The notes: generated from the letters alone by a model not told the origin. A stretch of DNA of 64,000 bases from Entomohabitans teleogrylli (GCF_001484765.1 NZ_KQ947377.1:374437-438436); one strand, 5' to 3'; numbered from the stretch's first letter, positions 44,654-54,961 are shown. A program made the numbers and translations.

Positions 44654-45610
44654 ATGGTGAAAAAGCTATTTGTTATTTTTATGGCCCTGATGTTCTGTGC
44701 TGCGCTGACACCCGCACAGGCACTGGAATGTCATCAGGGATCCGCCACCGGCACCACCAGTGAAAAGGTCAATATCGGCAACGTAAAAATTCCGCGCGAT
44801 GTACCAGACGGCACCATTGTCTGGCGCTCGGAGGTGCAGACCAATACATTCGTTTGCTGGTCCACCACCACCAAATATGAAGAGTATGTCTATATCTACA
44901 CCTACCCACGGGTGGATACCAGCGCCGTCATGCCGCCCGGCATCAAATTCGGCATTATTTACAACGGCATCGATTTAGGGACTGAAAGCACAAAAACCCA
45001 GACCGATCTATTTTTTGAAAAAAAAGAAAGCACGAAAAATAAAAAGCAGATGACCATGAGCTATCAGGTTTATATTCAGAAAACCGGTCCGCTCAATAAT
45101 GAAATCGTTTTTAATACTGACGAAGTTGCGGTCTTTCAGCTTGATGGCGCCAACGATATCAACAATAAAGAAGGTAAAAACTACCGTTATACCCTGACGG
45201 GCCTTTCTAATCTGATGGCCCTGGCGTGCAGCGCCAGTATCCCGGAAGTTACGGAGGTCGACTTCGGCGAGCTAAAACCCTGGGATAGCGTCGGTCAGGA
45301 GCTGGTACGTCGGGATTTCTCAATTCCGGTATCACGCAATTGCGACGCGCCATTTGCCCTTGACGCCATCTTCACCCCTACCGGAAACCTGCAGGGCAGC
45401 AACGGCGCAGATTTGGGTAACGGAGCCGTATTAAAACTTTACGATTCCGGGTTCAATGAATTCATCGATTTCAATAAAAAACGCGATTTCGCCGATCTCA
45501 CCGTGGACCGGAATGTCACCAGAAAATTCCAGGCCGTACTCTTTTCTAACGGCCAGGCGACGCCCGGGGCTTTCGAAACCGACATCATTTTTATTGTCAA
45601 TTACAAATAA
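44654..45610 (+). CDS. Fimbrial tip adhesin (second operon, MrkD-like)
   Basis: A 318-residue protein with signal (to PAQA), Cys-rich N-terminal receptor domain (LECHQGS, TFVCWSTT) and C-terminal pilin domain (LACSASIPEVTEVDFGEL, RNCDAPF, ending IIFIVNYK). Position and two-domain layout fit an adhesin of the MrkD/FimH kind. The ATG at 44654 is chosen over a TTG at 44642. Ligand unknown. Confidence 0.82.
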   Translation: MVKKLFVIFMALMFCAALTPAQALECHQGSATGTTSEKVNIGNVKIPRDVPDGTIVWRSEVQTNTFVCWSTTTKYEEYVYIYTYPRVDTSAVMPPGIKFGIIYNGIDLGTESTKTQTDLFFEKKESTKNKKQMTMSYQVYIQKTGPLNNEIVFNTDEVAVFQLDGANDINNKEGKNYRYTLTGLSNLMALACSASIPEVTEVDFGELKPWDSVGQELVRRDFSIPVSRNCDAPFALDAIFTPTGNLQGSNGADLGNGAVLKLYDSGFNEFIDFNKKRDFADLTVDRNVTRKFQAVLFSNGQATPGAFETDIIFIVNYK

Positions 45611-45654
45611 CCATCCGGTCCTGGTAACAGGACCCCGCATGAAGAGTATCTATT

Positions 45655-46329
45655 ATGTCAGACCATATCATTGGCTCACGCTTTCAGCCCATTGTGCTGT
45701 TGGCTACGCAGAATATCGTCGGCCATGAAATATTGACCCAACTGAATTCCACTACCCGGCTTGAATACTGGTTTATTCAGCTAACGCCCCAGATGGCCTG
45801 CGACTATTTTATTACCCAAAGCAGGCTCGAAAGAACAGTGGAATCCGCGGAGTCGCTGCGGCTGATTAATTTGCCCGTTGCCGTACTGACCCATTACGCC
45901 TTAGTACAAAAAATTATTCACCATGCCAACCACTTCCGCACCGGCATTGAGCTACAAGATCCGGACGAACTGGCGCGACTCACCGCGGATGAAATGTGCC
46001 AGCTACGCACAAACCTGAGCAATCTGAAACAGGCGGGCTTTACCCTCTGGCTCGACGATTTCAAACCGCAATATCTGTCGACGTTAACCGCGCTGAACCA
46101 CACCTTTGACGGCGTGAAAATTGACCGAAGTATTCTGCATGAATGTCGCGATCGCTTACCCACGCTACGCCACACAGTGCAAGAAGCAAAACCTATTGCT
46201 GCAATTGTTTTACTGGAAGGTATTGAAACCCGCCGGGATGTTAAACTGGCGCAGGCTTCCGGCGCCCTGCTGGGGCAAGGGTTCTACTGGCCGGAAAAAC
46301 AGGTCGCTTTCCCCCGGCGCCTGCAATGA
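45655..46329 (+). CDS. EAL-domain protein, probable cyclic-di-GMP phosphodiesterase (MrkJ-like)
   Basis: A 224-residue single EAL domain: GHEIL in place of EAL, Asn in RLINLPV, Glu in GIELQD, the Asp pair LDDF, Lys in GVKIDRS, Glu in LLEGIE and Gln in GQGFYWP. Most metal and base residues are kept, so it may be active. Stand-alone EAL proteins at the end of fimbrial operons (MrkJ type) lower c-di-GMP and turn fimbriae down. It is followed by the FidL-like gene. Confidence 0.87.
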   Translation: MSDHIIGSRFQPIVLLATQNIVGHEILTQLNSTTRLEYWFIQLTPQMACDYFITQSRLERTVESAESLRLINLPVAVLTHYALVQKIIHHANHFRTGIELQDPDELARLTADEMCQLRTNLSNLKQAGFTLWLDDFKPQYLSTLTALNHTFDGVKIDRSILHECRDRLPTLRHTVQEAKPIAAIVLLEGIETRRDVKLAQASGALLGQGFYWPEKQVAFPRRLQ

Positions 46330-46474
46330 CGCAAAAATAATGGCGCTCCGGTCGCAAAAACGCACGGCAACAGCAGGCATACGTCATCAGCCAGGATAAT
46401 GTCAACTATGATCGACACAGTGCCTTCGCCAGAATGTCTGGTGGGGAATTTTTCCCTTTATATATTGGCTAACT

Positions 46475-46966
46475 ATGGCATCTAAAACATTAAAGTGGGC
46501 CCTCTGTGCAGGAGCCGTACTGTTATTATTCCCAACAATTGCTTTCCTGATGCCGGCCCCGCATCTGGACGGGCAGTGTCACGCAACTTACACCATCGAA
46601 AAACAATTCGATGACACCGCCACAGCCACAATCACCAGTGAAATCGTGGTCTCTTTCCAGCCGACGGGCCATGCGTTTGTCACGATAAAGGGATTAATGG
46701 TTCAGGGGAAAACAGTATACCGGGTCTGGCGCGACCTCTCGCTGTCGTACCATAAAACCGCTGGAGGATATTACGAATTTAAGCGTCTGAATATGGTTAA
46801 CCACCCTTCGGATACCATTTCTGAACGGTTATTTAACCAGTATTTTCTTAACTTCTCCGATCAAAATGAGGGTCAGTTCGCCATTACCGAATACCCCCAT
46901 TACTACATGATATCCAGCCTGTTCGAGCCGGTACTGGTCTGCGCGAAAGGTATACCGGGACAGTAA
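46475..46966 (+). CDS. FidL-like membrane protein (second copy)
   Basis: A 163-residue protein: N-terminal anchor (WALCAGAVLLLFPTIAFLM), periplasmic domain with Cys in DGQCHATY and LVCAKG near the end. Same layout as the FidL-like protein at 17091. It lies at the end of the second fimbrial operon, whose divergent gene is the second ToxR-like regulator. Probably its partner (inference). Confidence 0.68.
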   Translation: MASKTLKWALCAGAVLLLFPTIAFLMPAPHLDGQCHATYTIEKQFDDTATATITSEIVVSFQPTGHAFVTIKGLMVQGKTVYRVWRDLSLSYHKTAGGYYEFKRLNMVNHPSDTISERLFNQYFLNFSDQNEGQFAITEYPHYYMISSLFEPVLVCAKGIPGQ

Positions 46967-47213
46967 AATTCTGCCGAATGCGCGGGTCAGCGATGTATCT
47001 TTGCGCATATCGCTGACGCTGACGCAGCGCCGTCATGGGTTGTACTTTCGCGCCGCGATTAACGCTTTGTTGAAACCCGCAGACTGATAATCAGCACCAT
47101 CACTTTCGCGTTGATCCACCTGCGCTGGCGGTTTTTATCTGCAGCGCGCTGGCAGGCTGGCGAAACGCGACTAAGGTAATTCACATCTACGGGTAAATAA
47201 GGTAGTCGATCAC

Positions 47214-48374
47214 ATGACGTTTCCTCTCCATACTCTTTTCCGCCTGGCGATACCGCTACTGGCGCTGTTTGCTCTGGTGCCGGCCTTTGCCGACACCGCC
47301 CACCACAGCCTGAGCGATCGGGTCAGTAAAACGCCCCTCGACGTGCAGAACGGCCTGCAGGAGGCCGCAGAGCAGTATCGCATTCAGTATCCTTCCACCA
47401 GCGGCGTGGACGGTAAAACCGCCCGCCAGGACAGCGCGGCAGTGTTTATCCCCAAAGGAACGCCCCCGCAGGGCGGCTGGCCGGTCGTCGTCTGGACCCA
47501 CGGTACTATCGGGGTAGCCAACGGCTGTGCGCCATCCCTCAATCCGCGCACCGCGCGCGATAGCCAGTATCTGAACACCTGGCTGTCGCTGGGATTCGCG
47601 GTGGTGGCGCCGGACTACGCCGGATTAGGCTCTGACGGGCTGCACCACTACCTCCACGCCCGGGCGGAAGCCTGGAGCGTACTGGATGGCATACGCGCGG
47701 CGCTGGCCAACTTCCCGCTGCGCAACCAACTGGTGCTGGTGGGGCAGTCTCAGGGCGCCCATGCCGCTTTTTCCAGCGCCGGCTACCAGCCTGACTACGC
47801 GCCGGAGTTGCATATTCAGGCTGTGGTGCTGACCGGCACGCCGTGGTTCGCTCCCGATATGTCCGCCGCCCAGTTGTTCGCGTCCACCAACGGTGCCGGT
47901 ACCAACGCCGGCGATCCTAAAATCCCCTATGTCTTTTATATCTGGCTTTCCGCCGCCGACAGGAATCCGCAGTTGAAAGCCGCGGACTACTTCCAGAGCG
48001 GCGCGCTGGAAGCTCTCGGGAAGGCGCAGTCACTGTGTATCACGCCGCTGACCGAAACCGTAATGCAGCAGCGTCTGAATGCTGAAAATAGCCTCAAGCC
48101 CGCAATCCAGACGCTGCTGGAGGATCAGACCGCCGCGCTGCGCTACCCGACGCTGAAAGTACAACCGCCGGTGTTTATCGGTATTGGCGGCGCAGATATC
48201 AATGTGCCAACCGCAATGCAGCAGCGTTTCGCGGCGGCAGTCAAAGAAGCGGGCACTGCGGTGGAAATTCATAATTATCCGGGGCTCGACCACAGCGGGA
48301 CCGTTAACCCCTCGCTGCGCGATTCGGTCCCGTTTGTACTGAAGCAGTTTGCCGCTCAGCAACCGGCGCCGTAA
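47214..48374 (+). CDS. Secreted lipase/alpha-beta hydrolase
   Basis: A 386-residue secreted hydrolase. Signal peptide LAIPLLALFALVPAFA, oxyanion stretch WTHGTIGVANGC, nucleophile Ser in LVGQSQGAHAA, Asp in IGGADINVP and His in YPGLDHSGT form a plausible triad. The layout resembles the secretory lipase group. Probably hydrolyses esters or acyl lipids in the periplasm or outside. Stands alone with its own terminator. Confidence 0.8.
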   Translation: MTFPLHTLFRLAIPLLALFALVPAFADTAHHSLSDRVSKTPLDVQNGLQEAAEQYRIQYPSTSGVDGKTARQDSAAVFIPKGTPPQGGWPVVVWTHGTIGVANGCAPSLNPRTARDSQYLNTWLSLGFAVVAPDYAGLGSDGLHHYLHARAEAWSVLDGIRAALANFPLRNQLVLVGQSQGAHAAFSSAGYQPDYAPELHIQAVVLTGTPWFAPDMSAAQLFASTNGAGTNAGDPKIPYVFYIWLSAADRNPQLKAADYFQSGALEALGKAQSLCITPLTETVMQQRLNAENSLKPAIQTLLEDQTAALRYPTLKVQPPVFIGIGGADINVPTAMQQRFAAAVKEAGTAVEIHNYPGLDHSGTVNPSLRDSVPFVLKQFAAQQPAP

Positions 48375-48383
48375 CGTCCCCCC

Positions 48384-48407
48384 GGCCTCCCGCCGCGGCG
48401 GGAGGCC
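48384..48407 (+). terminator. Strong hairpin after the lipase gene
   Basis: A 24-bp perfect palindrome from GGCCTCC to GGAGGCC, with GC-rich centre, begins 10 bp after the lipase stop and is followed by CTCTTT. A likely terminator. Confidence 0.65.
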
Positions 48408-48735
48408 GCCTCTTTGCCCCGCCGCCGCCCTCTAAAAGTGACCGCCATCACCCTATTGGTATAGAAAGCAAACAAAATAACCTTTCCCTCTTTACAGAAA
48501 TTGTAAAACGCGCAATAACTGTACACAGACGCTCTGTTACCCATCCCCTTTTCAGGGAAAGGCTCACCGCAACAGAGTGTAACAACTCACTGTTTTCCTG
48601 AAATTATATCGCTTTTATTTGCGTAATTTCGCTATGGCACAATAAATTAACTCACTGAATGACAAGATCTTTAACCCGTATTCAGAGATGTAATTTAACC
48701 AATTAGTTTAGAATCAAAACAAAAGGAATACGATT
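48408..48735 (+). promoter_or_regulatory. Promoter region of the ROK operon
   Basis: About 330 bp, AT-rich from about 48600, just upstream of the ROK regulator; AAGGA (48723-48727) serves the TTG start. No operator could be named. Confidence 0.4.
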
Positions 48736-49923
48736 TTGACACCGTCCGTACCCAACACCTTACGTCAAATGAACGCCACGCTGGTGCTGAACATCATCCG
48801 CCAGCACGGCGCCCTTTCCCGGGCGCAAATATCAAGAATTAGCGGCATCACCAAAGCCACAGTTTCTGAAATCATCAACGATCTACTGGCCGAGAAAATT
48901 ATTTATGAAAGCGGCGTCAGCCCTCAGGCCGGGCAGGGACGTAAGGGCATCCTGATCAATTTCGACCCCAATTTTCGTCTGGGCATCGGCATCGATTTAG
49001 GCGGTACCAAAATCGCCTGGTCGCTGTTCAACCTCGACGCTGACATTCTGTTCGAGCACCGCGAAGCCACTTTTCAGACCACAGACCGCAACGTCTTTCT
49101 CGACCGGCTGGCGGACAGCATTGCGTCCTTTATTGAAAATAGCGGCGCCGATCGCAGCAAAATCATGGTGATCGGAGTCGCCACACCGGGGATTATCGAC
49201 ATCCATAACGGCATCGTCCTTGAAGGCTCTCCCAACCTGCCTGGCTGGGAAGACCTCCCGCTGGCCGAAGAATTAACGCGCCGTACCGGGCTACCGGTAG
49301 TACTGGAAAACGATATCCGGGCGGCGCTGGTGGGGGAAATGTGGTGCGGCAAGTGCCGCCATGCGCAAAGCGCCGCGCTAATCGGTATCGGCACCGGCCT
49401 GGGCTCAGCGCTGCTGATGGACGGCAAGATCATCCGCGGCGCCAACAATGCCGCCGGCGAGATCGGCTATATGCTGTTCAACCGCGAGCACCTCTACCAG
49501 AACTGGCGCAATAAAGGGTGCTTTGAAAGCTACTGTTCCGGTTCCGGGCTGAGCGAGCGGATGATGGCGTTAACCCAGCGCCAGATGTCGGCGGAAGCGA
49601 TTTTTACCGCCGCCGCCAACCATGACAGCCTGGCCATGTCGCTGATTGAAGAGATGGCCGACTATCTGACCATCGGCATCATCAACCTGGTCGCGGTCGC
49701 CAACCTGCAGAAAGTGGTACTCACCGGCGGCATCACCCACGCCGCATCGACATTTTTACCCCGCGTCCAGGCGAATCTGGACCGGCAACTGTTCACCAAC
49801 ACCAGAGTCACCGTTGAACTGTCGACATTAAGGGAAAAAGGTTCGCTGTACGGTATCGCCTTACTGGCGCTGACCACCATGTATCCCTCCATCCAGTTTA
49901 TGTCTGACATTCAAATCAAATAA
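48736..49923 (+). CDS. ROK-family sugar-responsive repressor (NagC/Mlc-like)
   Basis: A 395-residue ROK regulator. N-terminal helix-turn-helix ALSRAQISRISGITKATVSEIINDLL, then a sugar-kinase-like domain IGIDLGGTKIAWSLF and NDIRAALVGEMW, GIGTGLGSALL. The zinc motif of ROK proteins is incomplete: NKGCFESYCSG lacks the first Cys-Gly part. The TTG at 48736 with AAGGA is the best start; the first ATG is 12 codons in. It heads an operon with the unknown TIM-barrel-like gene and an MFS carrier and probably senses their sugar-like substrate. Confidence 0.85.
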   Translation: MTPSVPNTLRQMNATLVLNIIRQHGALSRAQISRISGITKATVSEIINDLLAEKIIYESGVSPQAGQGRKGILINFDPNFRLGIGIDLGGTKIAWSLFNLDADILFEHREATFQTTDRNVFLDRLADSIASFIENSGADRSKIMVIGVATPGIIDIHNGIVLEGSPNLPGWEDLPLAEELTRRTGLPVVLENDIRAALVGEMWCGKCRHAQSAALIGIGTGLGSALLMDGKIIRGANNAAGEIGYMLFNREHLYQNWRNKGCFESYCSGSGLSERMMALTQRQMSAEAIFTAAANHDSLAMSLIEEMADYLTIGIINLVAVANLQKVVLTGGITHAASTFLPRVQANLDRQLFTNTRVTVELSTLREKGSLYGIALLALTTMYPSIQFMSDIQIK

Positions 49924-49938
49924 CACGAGGGGAAACTT

Positions 49939-51207
49939 ATGGCCGGAATCCATCTTCACCCACATGATATCCTCGACGAAGGGATGGACAACATCCTCGC
50001 GCGAATTGCTGCAATGCACGATGTTGACCATCTTTTCGTAGAAATTAACACTATTTTTGAACGTAACCCCTACCCGACGGGAATATTGCCCCACAACCCG
50101 CGGCATGAATCCGTCATGGGAACCGGCACGCTGCATATCCACACGCAGCCCGGCGATACCCGCCTGGCCCAGCGCCCCGATCCGGGCATTGAACAGGGCG
50201 CGGACCCGCTGATGCGCGTCAAAGAGGCGACGCACAGCAGCCGCTTTCGGGTCGTCCCGTGGGCCAACATTCTTAACGGCGATTTCACCGGCGAGGTGGA
50301 AAACAATCAGGTTATCGATTTCAAAGGCCGCCCCGTCGAACACTGGCTGTGCCCCAATGGACCGGATGTCGCGGACTTCTGGCAGCACACCTTTGCCGCC
50401 CTGAAACAGCGCTACGGCTATGACACATTTCTGATCGATCGCATCCGCTTTCCGGACTGGGCGGGAAAAACGGTCAATCCGGCAGGGCTGTTCAGCTGTT
50501 TTTGTCCCCACTGCTCCGCGGCCATGCGTCAGCAGGGCCTGGCGCCGGAGGCGGTCAAACAGCGCCTGCATGCGCTGGCCGACGCCCTCAACGGCGGGGA
50601 TTTTGACACCCCGGTGGACGCGCTGCTTAACGAGCCGCTACTCCAGCAGTGGCAGGTATTTCGCCAGCGCAGCGTCTCTCGCCTGGTAGCGAAGATTCGC
50701 GCGTCGGCAGGACAGGTGGGCGGTATCACCCTGTGGCTGGACCTCTGGCCGCCGGCCTACAGCTGGCTGCTGGGCCAGGATTACCACGAGTTAACCCGCC
50801 ACGCCGCCACGCTGAAACATTTCCCTTATCACAAGCTTGGCGGCGGCGCCGATGTCCAGGGGTTAATCAACCATTTCGCCCACGATGCAGCCCAACAGGA
50901 ACGCGCCTTTGCGGCGTTTAAACGTCTGTTCAGGCTGCCTTATGAGCTGAGTTATCAGGATTTTAAGGCCAGGGGATTTCCCATCGACTTTGTCGCCTGG
51001 CAGAACAACCAGGTCCGCCAGCAATCCCAGCCCGGAACCTTCATCTACAGCGGCATTCAGATGTGGAACCTGCCCGCCGACCAACTTATTGAAGCCGTCG
51101 ACGCCGCCCGGCAAAGCGCCTGCGACGATCTGCTGTATTACTGCTACGGATGGGCCGATCAGGCTCTGTTTGATGCAATTAGCGCCCACAACGCAAAAGG
51201 AAACTAA
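49939..51207 (+). CDS. Uncharacterised protein, putative TIM-barrel glycosidase-like
   Basis: A 422-residue cytoplasmic protein without signal peptide. Not a family I can name with certainty. The sequence has glycosidase-like barrel features (DHLFVEINTIFERNPYPTG, RVVPWANILNGDF, YDTFLIDRIRFPDW, GGITLWLDLWPPAYSWLLGQDY) and a CFCPHC cysteine motif that could bind metal. It is 15 bp after the ROK gene with a good AGGGGAAA site, and 2 bp before an MFS carrier. Its substrate is probably the one imported by that carrier and sensed by the repressor. Confidence 0.65.
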   Translation: MAGIHLHPHDILDEGMDNILARIAAMHDVDHLFVEINTIFERNPYPTGILPHNPRHESVMGTGTLHIHTQPGDTRLAQRPDPGIEQGADPLMRVKEATHSSRFRVVPWANILNGDFTGEVENNQVIDFKGRPVEHWLCPNGPDVADFWQHTFAALKQRYGYDTFLIDRIRFPDWAGKTVNPAGLFSCFCPHCSAAMRQQGLAPEAVKQRLHALADALNGGDFDTPVDALLNEPLLQQWQVFRQRSVSRLVAKIRASAGQVGGITLWLDLWPPAYSWLLGQDYHELTRHAATLKHFPYHKLGGGADVQGLINHFAHDAAQQERAFAAFKRLFRLPYELSYQDFKARGFPIDFVAWQNNQVRQQSQPGTFIYSGIQMWNLPADQLIEAVDAARQSACDDLLYYCYGWADQALFDAISAHNAKGN

Positions 51208-51209
51208 CC

Positions 51210-52370
51210 ATGGCTGACAAGCAAAGATGGAAAGTCTTTTTCCTGCTGTTTATGACCATGTTCCTGCTCGGCGGTATTCAGAATACCAAAGGTCTGATCC
51301 TTGAGCAGGTTCAACACAGCATCGATCTGAACATAAGCCAGGTCGGTACCCTGATCACCCTGTTCCAGATTGGTTTTCTTATCTCCAGCCTGCTTACCGG
51401 TTATTTTACCGATAAAAAAGGCCTGAAGATTATGATGTTCATCGGCTCGCTGTTGATGGCCGTGGGTCTAATGGGCACCAGTCTGGCGTTTAATGTCATC
51501 CTGTTCTTTGGCTTTTATCTGGTGATCGGGTTGGGGATTGGCTCCATGATGGTATCGATTGTTACCGTCATCCCCACCTTCTATAAAGAGAAAGCCGGCA
51601 TGATGTTCAACATCTCCAACGCCATGTTTGGCGTCGGGATGATAGTCACGCCGCTGGTACTGCATCAATTGTTCGCCAACAGCATCTCCTGGCGGGCGTT
51701 CTATGTCGGCGTGGCGGCCATCGTCGTGGTGATTATTCTGGTTCTCGGTACCCTGAAAATAGAGAACACCGCGCAGAGCGCCATGAAGTTCAGTGATTTT
51801 CTTGAGCTACTGACGCAAAAACAGCTGGTGCTGGTGATCGCGTTTTTGCTGTTCTATGTGGCGGCAGAGGCCGCATTCCTGAATTTCTTCCCGATTTTTT
51901 ACTCATCGCTGGATATCCCGGGCATGAGCGGCGCGGATAAAGCCGCAAAGGCCGCTTACGTTATCTCTTCTTTCGCCGGCCTGTTTACCATCGGACGCGT
52001 CATTGGCGGATTTATTAACCTCAAACTGGGGGAGCGCCGCACCCTGGTGTGGTTTTCCATTCTTTCGCTGGTCGCCATTATCCTCAGCCGCCTGCTGGTC
52101 ACTGATTTTGTCTATCTGTTTATGGCATTCGGCTTCGCCATGTCGGTGCTGTTCCCGACGGCATCGGCTATCGCGACGCGTCTGACCAGTAAGAGCGGCT
52201 CGGTAATGGGGCTTATCTACGTCGCCTCCGGTTTTGGCGGCGCGCTGTCCGGCTCGGTTATCGGCCAGGTATCGGAAAGCTACGGTATTTCCAGTGGTTT
52301 TAATCTGATCATTGCCTTTGTAGCCCTGTTTATGGTGCTCGCGCTGTGCGTGCGTGAAAAACATAGCTAA
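51210..52370 (+). CDS. MFS transporter
   Basis: A 386-residue MFS carrier with 12 hydrophobic segments and the TM2-3 loop GYFTDKKGLKIMMFIG. It starts 2 bp after the preceding stop with AAAGGAAAC. It resembles sugar-type MFS permeases. Probably imports the substrate of the operon. Substrate unknown. Confidence 0.83.
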   Translation: MADKQRWKVFFLLFMTMFLLGGIQNTKGLILEQVQHSIDLNISQVGTLITLFQIGFLISSLLTGYFTDKKGLKIMMFIGSLLMAVGLMGTSLAFNVILFFGFYLVIGLGIGSMMVSIVTVIPTFYKEKAGMMFNISNAMFGVGMIVTPLVLHQLFANSISWRAFYVGVAAIVVVIILVLGTLKIENTAQSAMKFSDFLELLTQKQLVLVIAFLLFYVAAEAAFLNFFPIFYSSLDIPGMSGADKAAKAAYVISSFAGLFTIGRVIGGFINLKLGERRTLVWFSILSLVAIILSRLLVTDFVYLFMAFGFAMSVLFPTASAIATRLTSKSGSVMGLIYVASGFGGALSGSVIGQVSESYGISSGFNLIIAFVALFMVLALCVREKHS

Positions 52371-52514
52371 GTAAACTCACCAGGCGGGGGTATCCCCTTA
52401 ATCCCCGCCGCCTTTGCGCCGACGGACCGATTCCGGGAGATCCGAATAAGGAAATCTGTGTATCATGGTGGCCGCTATCCAGACACCGAACACCATGATG
52501 TTACAGGGGAAATC

Positions 52515-53426
52515 ATGAGCGCGAATAAAAAAGGCATGCTGTACGTCCTGCTGGCCGCGGTACTCTGGGGGAGTTCCGGCGTCTGCGCGCAATACATCAT
52601 GGAGCAAAGTCATATTTCGTCGCCGTGGCTGACCATGCTACGGCTGCTGTTTTCCGGGTTTATTCTGCTGGCCCTGTCGTTTATGAACGGCGACCGCCTG
52701 TTTGCGCTGTTCAGTTCACGCCGCGACCTGCTCAGTATGCTGCTGTTTACCGTCTTTGGGGCGCTGACTGTACAGCTCACTTTTCTGTTAACTATCGAAA
52801 AATCCAACGCCGCCACCGCGACGGTGCTACAGTTTTTATCCCCCACCATTATCGTTGCCTGGTTCGCCGTGGCGCGCAAACAGCGCCCGGGGCGCGCGGT
52901 TTGCAGCGCGATACTCACCTCTCTGGCCGGTACCTTCCTGCTGGTCACCCACGGCAATCCGACCTCGCTGAGTATCTCGGCGGCGGCGCTGTTCTGGGGC
53001 GTCGCCTCGGCGTTTTCCGCCGCGTTTTATACCACCTGGCCGGCCACGCTGATCGCCCGTTACGGTACATTGCCGGTGGTGGGGTGGAGCATGCTGCTGG
53101 GCGGGCTATTGATGACGCCGTTTTACGCCGGGCAGGGGATTGAGTTTACCGCCAGCGGCGGCGTCATGTTCGCTTTCGGTTATTTAATCGTGGTGGGCAC
53201 CGCCATCACCTTCAGCCTGTATCTGAAGGGCGCCCAGATGATCGGTGGTTCCCGGGCCAGCATTCTCAGTTGCGCCGAACCATTAAGCAGCGCCCTGCTT
53301 TCTCTGTTGCTGCTCGGGGTGATGTTTACGCTGCCGGACTGGCTGGGAACCCTGCTGATTATTTCATCGGTGGTGATTATCGCCCGGGATTCGCGCCGTA
53401 AGAAGCTAACCCGGACGGAAGGGTAA
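52515..53426 (+). CDS. EamA/DMT-family permease (RhaT/YicL-like)
   Basis: A 303-residue protein with ten predicted membrane helices in two EamA repeats ([15 protein letters not shown] and [15 protein letters not shown]). The ATG at 52515 has AGGGGA upstream; the frame is open to 52458. Probably a metabolite exporter or importer, whether tied to the ROK operon is uncertain. Convergent with uxuB. Confidence 0.82.
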   Translation: MSANKKGMLYVLLAAVLWGSSGVCAQYIMEQSHISSPWLTMLRLLFSGFILLALSFMNGDRLFALFSSRRDLLSMLLFTVFGALTVQLTFLLTIEKSNAATATVLQFLSPTIIVAWFAVARKQRPGRAVCSAILTSLAGTFLLVTHGNPTSLSISAAALFWGVASAFSAAFYTTWPATLIARYGTLPVVGWSMLLGGLLMTPFYAGQGIEFTASGGVMFAFGYLIVVGTAITFSLYLKGAQMIGGSRASILSCAEPLSSALLSLLLLGVMFTLPDWLGTLLIISSVVIIARDSRRKKLTRTEG

Positions 53427-53450
53427 CACCATGGTGTAAAAACGTTGACA

Positions 53451-53468
53451 GTCCGGCTATCGCCGGAC
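53451..53468. terminator. Hairpin between convergent genes
   Basis: GTCCGGC-TATC-GCCGGAC forms a perfect 7-bp stem between the EamA gene and uxuB. No strong T-run on the plus side; a T-rich stretch follows at a distance on the minus side. Confidence 0.4.
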
Positions 53469-53503
53469 CCGACACGGCTGTGAGCGGAAAAACGGCGCCA
53501 AAG

Positions 53504-54961
53504 CTACAGCGCCGCCACCGCCGCCCGGGCGCCGTTCTGGTTGAGCATTGCGCTGGCCCCGGTCACTGCGGCGACAAACCGCGCATCCGCCGGCAAATCC
53601 GTACCGAAAATCGCGCTGATGCCCAGCAGGGCCTGCACACGCTCCGCCCCCTGGTAGCGCTGGTTGATGACCTGATACTCAGCGGCCAGCGGGTCGACAA
53701 CCTCAATCGCCGCTCCCTGCTCATCAACGCCCTGCACATAGCGCATCCAGCCCGCGACCCCCAGCGCCAGATGGTGCCAGTCGCTGCCCTGCTCCAGATG
53801 TATACGCACCGGATCGAGCAGACGCTGGGGGAGTTTCTGGCTACCGTCCATCGCGATCTGCCAGGTCCGATGGCGCAGAGCGGGATTACTGAAGCGTTCG
53901 ATTAACAACTGCGCGTAAGCCTGCAGATCGGTGCCTTCCGGCATCGCCAGCGTCGGCGCCTGTTCCTGCGTCATCAGGGCTAACGCCGCTGCGCGGTATT
54001 GCGGGTTGGTCATGGTGTCGGCAATGGTTTCATAGCCACCAAGATAGCCGAGATAAGCCAGAAACGAATGGCTGCCGTTGAGCATGCGCAGTTTCATCAT
54101 TTCAAACGGCACCACATCGGCGACAAACTGAGCTCCGACGCGATCCCAATCCGGGCGGCCATTGACAAAATTATCCTCAATCACCCACTGGCGGAACGGC
54201 TCGCAGGCAATCGCACACGGATCGTATACACCAAGCTGGTCGGCAATCTCCTGCAATGTCTCCGGGGTGGCGGCCGGTACAATGCGGTCGACCATGGTAC
54301 ACGGGAAGGTGACGTGCGCTTCAATCCACGCCGCCAGCTGCGCATCCCGGGCCCGGGCCAGGCCCAGCACCGCCGCGCGGGCTACGTGACCGTTTTCCCG
54401 CACATTGTCGCAGGACATGACGCTAAACGCCGGCAGCCCCCGCTCACGGCGCAGACGCAGCGCCTCGACAATATAGCCAATGGCTGATTTCGGCGCTGTC
54501 GGGTTAGCCAGGTCATGAACAATCAGCGGATTATGACGATCCAGTTCGCCGCTGGCCGCTTCAGTACAGTAACCTTTCTCGGTCACCGTCAGAGAGACAA
54601 TGGCGGTCTGCGATCGCGCCATGGCGTTAAGCACAGCGTCGCAGCCGTCAATCTCCGGGTGCAGCGCTTCACTCATCGAACCGATGATTTTCAGCCTGGT
54701 GTTGTCGGCCCCTTTTTCAGCGACGGTATATAGCAACTGCTGGCGTTTGAGGTTCTCAATCAACGCCTGGTCGCTCATCAGATTGACCTCGCAAATCCCC
54801 CAGTCGCTGTCGGAAGCCTCCAGCAAATGATGGGTATACAGGGCCTGGTGGGCGCGATGAAATGCGCCGCAGCCGAGGTGAACAATGCGTGATTTCAGGC
54901 GTGCGCGGTCCCACTGCGGGCGCGCCACTGTCAGGTCGCCATCAGCAATTGTCGTAGTCAT
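53504..54961 (-). CDS. uxuB: D-fructuronate reductase (mannonate oxidoreductase)
   Basis: A 485-residue polyol dehydrogenase family enzyme matching UxuB in length (486 in E. coli). NAD motif HLGCGAFHRAHQA, catalytic Lys-Asn-His in KLRMLNGSHSFLAYLG. It reduces fructuronate to mannonate, next to uxuA, in glucuronate breakdown. The ATG at 54961 has AGGAG; 162 bp after uxuA. Confidence 0.93.
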   Translation of the reverse strand: MTTTIADGDLTVARPQWDRARLKSRIVHLGCGAFHRAHQALYTHHLLEASDSDWGICEVNLMSDQALIENLKRQQLLYTVAEKGADNTRLKIIGSMSEALHPEIDGCDAVLNAMARSQTAIVSLTVTEKGYCTEAASGELDRHNPLIVHDLANPTAPKSAIGYIVEALRLRRERGLPAFSVMSCDNVRENGHVARAAVLGLARARDAQLAAWIEAHVTFPCTMVDRIVPAATPETLQEIADQLGVYDPCAIACEPFRQWVIEDNFVNGRPDWDRVGAQFVADVVPFEMMKLRMLNGSHSFLAYLGYLGGYETIADTMTNPQYRAAALALMTQEQAPTLAMPEGTDLQAYAQLLIERFSNPALRHRTWQIAMDGSQKLPQRLLDPVRIHLEQGSDWHHLALGVAGWMRYVQGVDEQGAAIEVVDPLAAEYQVINQRYQGAERVQALLGISAIFGTDLPADARFVAAVTGASAMLNQNGARAAVAAL

